A DNA stretch of 5,069 nucleotides, taken from the NCBI GenBank assembly GCA_018814465.1, contig JAHIZR010000424.1, forward strand, positions 1-5,069. Direction: 5' to 3'. The first letter of the stretch is position 1. The number at the start of each line of letters is the position of its first letter. Origin of the DNA: a bacterium (GTDB taxonomy: Bacteria; Electryoneota; RPQS01). Shown piece by piece: positions 1 through 5,069 of the stretch. The notes beneath the pieces were generated by a model that saw nothing but the letters and a program-made list of their open reading frames with translations, was not told where the DNA came from and ran no database searches. Made by a program: the position numbers and the translations under genes.

Positions 1-432
1 CTTGGTTTGATAGTTGAAATGCTCAGCGCCTGCATTTTGATTCAGAATGACATCCGCCGCGTAATAGTCCAAGTGAGCATAATCATCGATAACCAATACA
101 GGACATCCAAGTTCGGAAACCGCCTTTTGATAGTCTGAATCGAACCGGTATCCATCCAGTACAATCCACACCGCTTCTAGTTTCCTGCTTCGGCAAATAT
201 TCCGAATAGCCTGCTTCACGGTATCACTATCAGTTGAATCGCGCAAGTCCTGTACTGAGGAAAACGATTTTACGGCGCGATTCCTCAAGGCACTGTCACA
301 ATCACCAAGCAGGACGGCTTCTCCCCCGCATTTTGTCCACGCATCCGCCAGCGCCATGCAGCGCATTACATGACCGGTGCCGATATTCATATTGGCATCA
401 GCCCGGCAGATCAGCAGAGCGCCCGGTTTCAA
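1..432 (-). CDS. pseG: PseG, UDP-2,4-diacetamido-2,4,6-trideoxy-beta-L-altropyranose hydrolase (N-terminal 144 residues; 3' end beyond window)
   Basis: The family product hydrolyses UDP-2,4-diacetamido-2,4,6-trideoxy-beta-L-altropyranose to the free sugar, the fourth step of pseudaminic acid synthesis, in the cytoplasm. It has a GT-B-like fold related to MurG. I read 144 codons in one frame to the window edge. Visible motifs are RADAN at residues 10-14, IGTGHVMRC at 17-25, DGYRFDSDYQ at 93-102 and IDDYAHLDYYAADVILNQN at 115-133. His21 and Tyr95 match the catalytic histidine and conserved tyrosine of the family. The start is taken as TTG at 430-432: the frame has an upstream stop inside the preceding gene, no ATG or GTG lies between, and AAGGTGG sits 6 bases upstream. 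The first in-frame ATG (residue 15) would delete the first beta strand and the RAD motif. The gene begins one base after the cytidylyltransferase stop. Usual family length is about 270-350 residues, so roughly half is missing here. An SpsG-type hydrolase acting on a related nucleotide sugar is the main alternative. Confidence 0.9.
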   Translation of the reverse strand, partial: MKPGALLICRADANMNIGTGHVMRCMALADAWTKCGGEAVLLGDCDSALRNRAVKSFSSVQDLRDSTDSDTVKQAIRNICRSRKLEAVWIVLDGYRFDSDYQKAVSELGCPVLVIDDYAHLDYYAADVILNQNAGAEHFNYQTK

Positions 433-433
433 T

Positions 434-1162
434 TCAAACCACCTTCTGCTCGACCGCGCTGTTCATGCGCGTCCAGTCAGGACGCTCTTGCAGCAGAGTT
501 ACGATATCCATCCAGGAGCACGGCTGATTCTCAAACCACTGATAAAGCAGTTCGATTAGCTGGAAATCCTCTTGCGTATCCACAGTCAGCCGGTATCTTG
601 AATGATCTTCCGGATTGGCTACGGCAATAATTTCATACTTCTCCGGATGGTGGTAGATGAATGGTGTTACATGCTCGCGCCAACTCTCGTTACCGTCGTT
701 TCGCCACGCGGATTCGAGCGTATCGAACCCGAAGACTTCCGTATCAAGACCGCGCGGAAAAGTCCGCGTGGGATGAATATTGCTTGCATAGCGCATCGCA
801 GCGGGACATTTCATATACTGCTGAATAACAAGATCAATAACCTGCGGATCGATCAAGGGACAATCCGCGGTAATGCGGACAATCGTGTCCGCGCAATGCG
901 CCACCGCGGTTCGATAATAGCGATCCAACAGATCGTTTTCCGAACCGCGAAAGCACGCGTAGCCGAGTTCCGAACAGAGTCGCTCAATGGGAACACTCTC
1001 CTGCAAATCCGGCATTGCGACAACGATTTTATCCAAATATTTCGCTGAGGCCGCGCGGCTGAGCACGCGCTGCAGCATCGGTTTGCCGGCGAGATCTTTC
1101 AGAACCTTTCCGGGCAACCGGGTACTTCCCATTCGTGCTTGCACAATAGCGACAATACTCAT
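434..1162 (-). CDS. SpsF-type cytidylyltransferase, probable CMP-nonulosonate (pseudaminate) synthetase, PseF position
   Basis: A 242-residue nucleotidyltransferase of the SpsF family (spore coat polysaccharide biosynthesis protein F, related to CMP-NeuAc synthetases). It probably uses CTP to activate the nonulosonic acid made by the pathway. The nucleotide-binding signature QARMGSTRLPGK is at residues 8-19, the segment FRGSENDLLDRYY at 71-83, RITADCPLIDP (acidic, metal-binding region) at 96-106, FPRGLDTEVF at 135-144, REHVTPFI at 162-169 and LTVDTQEDF at 192-200. Length and N-terminus (MSIVAIVQAR) fit the family, so the ATG at 1160-1162 is accepted. That ATG overlaps the pseC stop as ATGA. 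I saw only a weak purine run well upstream, so translation is probably coupled to pseC. It takes the place of pseF between pseC and pseG but belongs to a different subfamily from the NeuA-like PseF of Campylobacter. The CTP and substrate assignments are inference from family and neighbours; I leave the symbol blank for that reason. Confidence 0.85.
   Translation of the reverse strand: MSIVAIVQARMGSTRLPGKVLKDLAGKPMLQRVLSRAASAKYLDKIVVAMPDLQESVPIERLCSELGYACFRGSENDLLDRYYRTAVAHCADTIVRITADCPLIDPQVIDLVIQQYMKCPAAMRYASNIHPTRTFPRGLDTEVFGFDTLESAWRNDGNESWREHVTPFIYHHPEKYEIIAVANPEDHSRYRLTVDTQEDFQLIELLYQWFENQPCSWMDIVTLLQERPDWTRMNSAVEQKVV
439..445 (-). promoter_or_regulatory. Shine-Dalgarno site that fixes the TTG start of pseG
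   Basis: On the minus strand the bases read AAGGTGG, a one-mismatch copy of AAGGAGG, followed by a 6-base spacer and TTG. It lies within the last codons of the cytidylyltransferase gene. It is the only plausible ribosome binding site in range and supports a TTG start over the later in-frame ATG, which is in the middle of a conserved motif. Confidence 0.75.
1159..1162 (-). promoter_or_regulatory. ATGA stop/start overlap (translational coupling)
   Basis: The TGA stop of pseC and the ATG start of the cytidylyltransferase share bases as ATGA on the minus strand. No strong Shine-Dalgarno sequence is seen directly upstream of this ATG; the nearest purine run (GGAAAG) is over 10 bases away. This suggests re-initiation by ribosomes finishing pseC, keeping the two enzymes in proportion. 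Confidence 0.7.
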
Positions 1163-2325
1163 GATACGCTTAGACTGCTTTCCACATAGTTTTCAATACA
1201 CCGCGTCAGTACGGACACGATATCTCTTACATCATTTTCATTCATAGCCGGATAAATCGGCAGCGACAGGATCCGCGCGGCAGCGGCTTCCGCAACCGGG
1301 CAGAGTCCCGGCTCCGTACCGAATTCCTCTCGATAGTAGGGATGCATGTGAACAGGACGGTAATGCACGGTGACACCGATCTGTTCGGCACGCATCGATG
1401 CAAACAAGTAGTCTCTCAGCTCTGGGCTTTCGGCTCGAATAACATACAAATGATACGCATGCAGAATATCCGGCTGCTTAACGAGACCTGTAACCTGTTC
1501 GATCCCTGCTAATTGCTCATCGTAACAATCGGCGATTTCATTGCGACGCCGTGTCCAGTCTGCAAGTTTCGCAAGCTGTGATTTGCCCAGCGCCGCCTGC
1601 AGGTCGGTCAAGCGATAATTAAATCCGAGACTCACCATATCATAGTAGCAGGCTCCGCTTTTCTCGCGCTGCCGGTGATCGGTCGTGATGCCGTGATTGC
1701 GGAATCGCCGCATCAGTTCGGCGAGCCGGCTGTCGTCCGTCGTGATCATACCGCCTTCCCCTGAGGTAATCGGTTTTACGGGATGAAGGCTGAATGTGTT
1801 CAACCGCGCCAATGAACCGACAGGCTTATCGTGATACTTACCGCCCAGACTATGGCAGGCATCGGCGATCAGAGTCAAATTATACTCATCGGCGAGCGCA
1901 TTCAGTTTGTCATAATCGCAGGGCTGTCCGGCATAATCAACGGCAACAATCGCTTTCGTCCTTTGATTGATTTTCGATCTTGCGTTCTCGATATCAATCA
2001 GTAATGTATTCGGGTCAACATCAACAAACACCGGCGTGCCGCCCTGATAGACAACACTGTTTGCGGACGCCGCGAATGTCAATGCCGGTACGAGTACATC
2101 GTCCCCTGAAGCGATCCCCGCGGCGTTCATCGCGGTATGTAAGGCGGCGGTTCCGCTGTTGACCGCCACCGCATAACGCGCGCCGACCGCCTGCGCAAAC
2201 TCCGCTTCAAAAGCCGGAACTTGCGGTCCGGTTGTCAGCCAGTCGGAACGCAGCACGTCGACGACTGCTTTGATGTCGTTGTCATCGATGCACTGCCTGC
2301 CATAAGGCCGCCAACGCGTCGTCAT
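1159..2325 (-). CDS. pseC: PseC, UDP-4-amino-4,6-dideoxy-N-acetyl-beta-L-altrosamine transaminase
   Basis: PLP-dependent aminotransferase of the DegT/DnrJ/EryC1/StrS family. It transfers an amino group, normally from glutamate, to C4 of the 4-keto sugar made by PseB, the second step of the pathway. I start it at the second ATG (2323-2325), giving 388 residues, because a GGAGG lies 9 bases before it, whereas it directly touches the first ATG (2334). Residue numbers here count from that first ATG; subtract 3 for the preferred start. The phosphate-binding loop NSGTAALH is at 59-66. Asp158 in IADACHS contacts the PLP pyridine nitrogen. The Schiff-base lysine is Lys187 in FSLHPVKPITSGEGG. The GFNYRLTDLQAALG segment (around 237-250) and VHYRPVHMHPYY (around 325-336) are typical of the family and close the active site. 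Length matches known PseC (about 375-390). It lies 24 bases after pseB and overlaps the next gene by 4. Its position between pseB and pseG makes PseC far likelier than another sugar aminotransferase. Confidence 0.93.
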   Translation of the reverse strand: MTTRWRPYGRQCIDDNDIKAVVDVLRSDWLTTGPQVPAFEAEFAQAVGARYAVAVNSGTAALHTAMNAAGIASGDDVLVPALTFAASANSVVYQGGTPVFVDVDPNTLLIDIENARSKINQRTKAIVAVDYAGQPCDYDKLNALADEYNLTLIADACHSLGGKYHDKPVGSLARLNTFSLHPVKPITSGEGGMITTDDSRLAELMRRFRNHGITTDHRQREKSGACYYDMVSLGFNYRLTDLQAALGKSQLAKLADWTRRRNEIADCYDEQLAGIEQVTGLVKQPDILHAYHLYVIRAESPELRDYLFASMRAEQIGVTVHYRPVHMHPYYREEFGTEPGLCPVAEAAAARILSLPIYPAMNENDVRDIVSVLTRCIENYVESSLSVS

Positions 2326-2334
2326 GAGTTGCAT

Positions 2335-2339
2335 CCTCC
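2335..2339 (-). promoter_or_regulatory. Shine-Dalgarno site that decides the pseC start
   Basis: Minus-strand GGAGG. It abuts the upstream ATG (2332-2334) with no spacer, which is too close for initiation, but stands 9 bases before the ATG at 2323-2325. The shorter start is therefore preferred, removing three residues (MQL). Confidence 0.7.
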
Positions 2340-2349
2340 GCTGAAGGTA

Positions 2350-3357
2350 TCAGGCATTCGTTGTCACCTTGCAGTCGCGGGCCAGCATTTGAATATCTTC
2401 CGTATCGAGCCAGCGGCTGTTTTTATCACTGGTGAAGGAAAAACCATCAACGCATGGCCTCCCGCCATTGCTGACGAGATATCGCTTCAAATCCTCCTCC
2501 TGCTGTCCAATCGGCAGAATCGCATAGTGATGCTCGAATTCGAGGGTATGCCGGGCATCGTCTTCCGTTATCAGAACTTCGTGCAGTTTTTCTCCAGGAC
2601 GGATGCCGACGTAGCGGTGACGGCATTCAGGAGCAACGGCTTTCGCCAGATCGGTAAGTTTCATGCTGGGAATCTTCGGCACGAAGATTTCACCGCCCTT
2701 CATCCGCTTTAAGGAATCGAGTACGAACTGCACACCATGATCGAGCGTAATCCAGAAGCGCGTCATCCGGGAATCCGTGATCGGCACTTCGCCTTCCTCC
2801 CGCTTTTTCAGGAAGAAAGGAATCACACTGCCGCGGCTGCCCAATACGTTTCCATAGCGGACGACACTGAATCTCGTCGGTCCCAAGCCCGCATAATTAT
2901 TCCCCGCGATGAACAGCTTGTCCGAGCAGAGCTTAGTCGCGCCGTAGAGGTTCACGGGATTGGCGGCTTTATCGGTGCTCAGCGCGACGACCTTTTTGAC
3001 TCCGCAGTCAATGGCGGCGTCAATAACGTTTTCCGCGCCGCCGATATTCGTCTTAATCGCCTCGATAGGATTATACTCAGCCGCCGGAACTTGTTTGATC
3101 GCTGCGGCATGAACGACGTAATCGACTCCGGCAAAAGCGCGGTACAACCGCTGACGGTCGCGCACATCGCCGATGAAGTACCGGATACAGGGATACTCGG
3201 CTTCGGAGAATCTCTGATGCATTTCAAACTGCTTCAACTCATCCCGGCTGAACACGATTAAGCGTTTCGGACTATAGGCTTCGAGCACTCGCTGCACGAA
3301 TCTCTGACCGAATGATCCGGTTCCTCCGGTGATAAGGATGACTTTGTTGTTTAGCAT
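2350..3357 (-). CDS. pseB: PseB, UDP-N-acetylglucosamine 4,6-dehydratase (configuration-inverting)
   Basis: Short-chain dehydrogenase/reductase of the extended, soluble FlaA1/PseB type. It oxidises, dehydrates and 5-epimerises UDP-GlcNAc to UDP-2-acetamido-2,6-dideoxy-beta-L-arabino-hexos-4-ulose, the first committed step. From the ATG at 3355-3357 the protein has 335 residues, matching the family (about 330-335). The NADP-binding loop TGGTGSFG is at 10-17. GDVRDR (about 63-68) contacts the cofactor. The catalytic Asp-Lys pair is D129/K130 in STDKA, and Y138 with K142 form YGATK. RMTRFWIT (197-204) and PKIPSMKLTDLAKA (227-240) are PseB signatures. There are no membrane segments, unlike the PglF/WbpM dehydratases. 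A farther in-frame ATG (3399) would overlap the upstream gene and add 14 residues that do not fit the family; AAGGA with a 6-base spacer favours 3357. It sits 25 bases after the transketolase-like gene and 24 bases before pseC. Confidence 0.94.
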   Translation of the reverse strand: MLNNKVILITGGTGSFGQRFVQRVLEAYSPKRLIVFSRDELKQFEMHQRFSEAEYPCIRYFIGDVRDRQRLYRAFAGVDYVVHAAAIKQVPAAEYNPIEAIKTNIGGAENVIDAAIDCGVKKVVALSTDKAANPVNLYGATKLCSDKLFIAGNNYAGLGPTRFSVVRYGNVLGSRGSVIPFFLKKREEGEVPITDSRMTRFWITLDHGVQFVLDSLKRMKGGEIFVPKIPSMKLTDLAKAVAPECRHRYVGIRPGEKLHEVLITEDDARHTLEFEHHYAILPIGQQEEDLKRYLVSNGGRPCVDGFSFTSDKNSRWLDTEDIQMLARDCKVTTNA

Positions 3358-3363
3358 TATTTT

Positions 3364-3368
3364 TCCTT
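3364..3368 (-). promoter_or_regulatory. Shine-Dalgarno site of pseB
   Basis: Minus-strand AAGGA lies 6 bases before the ATG at 3355-3357, in the 25-base gap after the transketolase-like stop codon. It selects this start over the in-frame ATG at 3399, which lies inside the upstream gene. Confidence 0.7.
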
Positions 3369-3382
3369 GGGAATTTCTAAGG

Positions 3383-5069
3383 CTATTTAAGTATGTCAAG
3401 GCCGGCTTTCAGCATCGCGCTTGCTGATTCCTCGCTCTTCCGTACCTTCATTTTATCGTTCAGACTGCGCGCGACTTCCTGCGCTCGCTGGGAAAGCCGC
3501 TTCTCGCCGGCTGACTTCAGAATTTCTGCGGCTAAAGATTCGCAGTCAAGTTCGTGATGACGAAGCAGCGCGTCCCCGGTCAGAATCGTATCGCTGCCGT
3601 CCGCTCCGTGAATAGAGAAGCGGCGGTTTTGCAAAAGCTGATTCTCAGTACAGACATGAAGCAGATAGTCTCCAAGTCCGCCCGCGGAGACATGATCGTC
3701 AATGACATGGATTTGTTCATAGGAACTGATCAAAGGCCGCAGCCAGCGCAAGTCGACGCGATTCAGCCAGGGTAAATTCACGACGGCAGCATCAAAATCA
3801 TGCATGGAAAGCAATTCCGCCGTTTCCAATGTTTTTTGCAGCAGAATCGGGCCATAGGCGAACAGCAGCGCATCCTTGCCTTTCCGCAGTATCGCTCCCG
3901 TGCCGCGTCTGAAATAGTAGTCCTTCGGCAAGCGGATCGAATTCTTCATTTTGCCGCCGCTGACTCTTATTAGGGATGGAGCATTTGCTTCCTCGATTGC
4001 GTAGTGCATCGCGCTGTAGGTTTCTTCCGCACAGCAGGGATGAAGGATCTCGCATTTTGTGCGGGAGTTAAACGAGGCAACGTCGGAAAGATTCGGATTC
4101 CCCGCTCCATTCATCCCCGCGGACAATCCAGCATCGAGTGACAACATGACGATGCGCGACACTGCCGGCAGGTGAGCAAGATCAAACTGCAGCGCTGATG
4201 TCGCGCAGATGACCGGGAGCATGTCCTCTTCCGAAAGCCCCGCGGCGGTATTGATAGTATCCCGGAAGCTGGTGTCTTTCAGGTAGCGTTCAGGATAGAG
4301 CTGTTTAAACCTTCCGCAATAATGACTCGTTCTGTGAGATGCGTCCAGCAGGATAATTTCCTTGTGTTCCGCCGCAAGCTGCAGCAGACTTTCTCCGGCT
4401 GTTTCATTCAGATCCGCGGGAACCATTCCGGATGATGCGGTCTCGGGAAGTTCCACTGCTTCGTACTTCAGGGTTTCAAGATCGAGTCTGCATAATTCGA
4501 TGTCAAGCGCGTCGGCGATGGCATCAAACTGATCCTTGAATGTTAAGACTGCCGGGAAATCACTGACGCCGATTCCGGGGGAAAGATATGCATCGTGAAG
4601 GTTTATATCTTCATCGAATCGGCAGATCATAACCGTCGGGCAGTCCGAATTCGCACATGTTATTTCATAGGCTTCATCAAGCGAATTCACATCACTGCAA
4701 AAATGAATTCGCCAGCCGAAGGAAATAATCTGATGCTGGAGAGTATCCCATTCCGCTTCGTCATGCTTCTCCATCCGGACAACCACACAAAGTGATTTCA
4801 GCTCTTGCTGCATGATCGTAACCAGCGGATTACAGAGCTGTGACTGCCATCGGCTGCTGTTGTCGGTCAGTACGATTGTTCGCCCCGCCGCGCCATGCAG
4901 GGCACGTCCCATCGCCAGACCGATGCCGTGCGGAATTGCGCTTCCCGGTGCCGGTGTCAGCCAATTCGGTTCGCTTTCGCGAGTTCGTGCCGGGGAATCC
5001 TCGAAGAGGCTCGATTGCTGATCCGAAGCGAAGCGCAGTGCGCGAACGGCGGGATTATGAGTATCGAGA
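3383..5069 (-). CDS. Divergent transketolase-like protein lacking canonical thiamine-diphosphate motifs (5' end beyond window)
   Basis: The frame stays open from the TAG stop at 3383-3385 to the right edge, giving 561 visible codons; the ATG at 4910-4912 is internal, not the start. Residues below count from the first full codon at the edge. Layout follows transketolase/DXS. The N-terminal diphosphate-binding domain includes GSAIPHGIGLAMG (42-54). A pyrimidine-binding domain spans about 217-370, with LDASHRTS, YPERY, AAGL and GLSAGMNGAGNPN (314-326). The C-terminal domain (about 387-522) has KGKDALLFAYG, VDLRWLRPL, IDDH (456-459) and GGLG (463-466). A charged, probably helical tail of about 40 residues follows. 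Key catalytic features look lost. TDN (68-70) replaces the GDG motif. RMEK (98-101) occupies the place of the cofactor-binding asparagine. No glutamate is found where the activating one belongs (265-271). The active-site loop has Met, Asn and Asn in place of Glu, Asp and His. No frameshift or stop interrupts it. It is probably the first visible gene of the pse operon. Function unknown; it may be non-catalytic, partner another subunit, or use an altered active site. Confidence 0.82.
   Translation of the reverse strand, partial: LDTHNPAVRALRFASDQQSSLFEDSPARTRESEPNWLTPAPGSAIPHGIGLAMGRALHGAAGRTIVLTDNSSRWQSQLCNPLVTIMQQELKSLCVVVRMEKHDEAEWDTLQHQIISFGWRIHFCSDVNSLDEAYEITCANSDCPTVMICRFDEDINLHDAYLSPGIGVSDFPAVLTFKDQFDAIADALDIELCRLDLETLKYEAVELPETASSGMVPADLNETAGESLLQLAAEHKEIILLDASHRTSHYCGRFKQLYPERYLKDTSFRDTINTAAGLSEEDMLPVICATSALQFDLAHLPAVSRIVMLSLDAGLSAGMNGAGNPNLSDVASFNSRTKCEILHPCCAEETYSAMHYAIEEANAPSLIRVSGGKMKNSIRLPKDYYFRRGTGAILRKGKDALLFAYGPILLQKTLETAELLSMHDFDAAVVNLPWLNRVDLRWLRPLISSYEQIHVIDDHVSAGGLGDYLLHVCTENQLLQNRRFSIHGADGSDTILTGDALLRHHELDCESLAAEILKSAGEKRLSQRAQEVARSLNDKMKVRKSEESASAMLKAGLDILK

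Larger units (their letters stand above)
1..5069 (-). other. Part of a pseudaminic acid-type nonulosonate operon
   Basis: Five collinear minus-strand genes have junctions of +25, +24, -4 and +1 bases, with no space for a promoter and no hairpin-plus-T-run terminator. The order pseB-pseC-cytidylyltransferase-pseG is a common arrangement for CMP-pseudaminate synthesis. The acetyltransferase (pseH) and synthase (pseI) are absent here and expected left of position 1. The promoter should lie right of 5069. Co-transcription is inferred from spacing only. Confidence 0.8.

Noticed and set aside
753..768. Perfect 6-bp inverted repeat CGCGGA/TCCGCG with a 4-base loop
   Set aside because: It is inside the cytidylyltransferase coding sequence, encodes part of the conserved FPRGLD region and has no T-run after it on either strand, so it is not a terminator.
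602..1048. 148-codon plus-strand open frame
   Set aside because: It lies wholly antisense to the cytidylyltransferase, whose conserved motifs are clear on the minus strand; the translated plus-strand protein shows no recognisable domain.
2221..3261. Two plus-strand open frames of 163 and 174 codons (2221-2712 and 2737-3261)
   Set aside because: They are antisense shadows of pseB and the start of pseC, with no family motifs and no convincing ribosome binding site.
2350..3399. pseB starting at the ATG at 3397-3399
   Set aside because: It would overlap the upstream gene by 17 bases and add 14 residues before the usual MLNNKVILITGGTGSFG-like N-terminus; the ATG at 3355-3357 has a good Shine-Dalgarno sequence.
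3383..4912. Transketolase-like gene starting at the ATG at 4910-4912
   Set aside because: The frame continues without a stop for 52 more codons to the window edge, and those codons encode the first half of the GSAIPHGIGLAMG segment, so the true start lies outside the window.
3383..5069. Transketolase-like gene as a decaying pseudogene
   Set aside because: 561 codons run without a stop or frameshift and the domain order is kept, so missing catalytic residues are better explained by divergence under selection than by decay; only a comparison of homologues can settle this.

Overview
The window is a single, tightly packed, all-minus-strand piece of a bacterial nonulosonic acid (pseudaminic acid-type) gene cluster. 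Read in the direction of transcription (right to left), the order is: a transketolase-like protein (5' end outside the window), PseB (dehydratase/epimerase), PseC (aminotransferase), an SpsF-type cytidylyltransferase in the PseF position, and PseG (3' end outside the window). The genes are separated by 25 bp, 24 bp, a 4-bp ATGA overlap and 1 bp. No gap is long enough to hold a promoter or terminator, so this looks like the middle of one operon. No RNA genes, mobile elements, CRISPR arrays or notable repeats were seen.

Pathway logic: PseB converts UDP-GlcNAc to the UDP-4-keto-6-deoxy-L-arabino sugar. PseC transaminates C4. PseH, not in this window, should acetylate N4. PseG removes UDP to release 6-deoxy-AltdiNAc. 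PseI, not in this window, condenses it with phosphoenolpyruvate, and the SpsF-type enzyme is the obvious candidate to activate the nonulosonate with CMP. The missing pseH and pseI are most likely just left of position 1. The product would decorate flagellin, an S-layer, LPS/capsule or another surface structure; the window does not show which.

The most unusual element is the transketolase-like gene 25 bp upstream of pseB. It keeps the overall three-domain layout of transketolase/DXS-type proteins (diphosphate-binding, pyrimidine-binding and C-terminal domains), with a recognisable C-terminal domain. By eye, however, it has lost the hallmarks of thiamine-diphosphate catalysis: the GDG metal/cofactor motif, the activating glutamate, and the active-site residues of the GLSxGxDGxTHQ-like loop. 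It is an intact reading frame with no frameshift, so it reads as a divergent or non-catalytic transketolase homologue kept in a sugar cluster rather than a decaying gene.

Organism: a bacterium of roughly balanced base composition (about half G+C by eye). The genes use clear Shine-Dalgarno sequences and one TTG start. An SpsF-type cytidylyltransferase and a PseG of the 'DGY' type argue against a Campylobacter/Helicobacter-like cluster, but the phylum cannot be fixed from this window.
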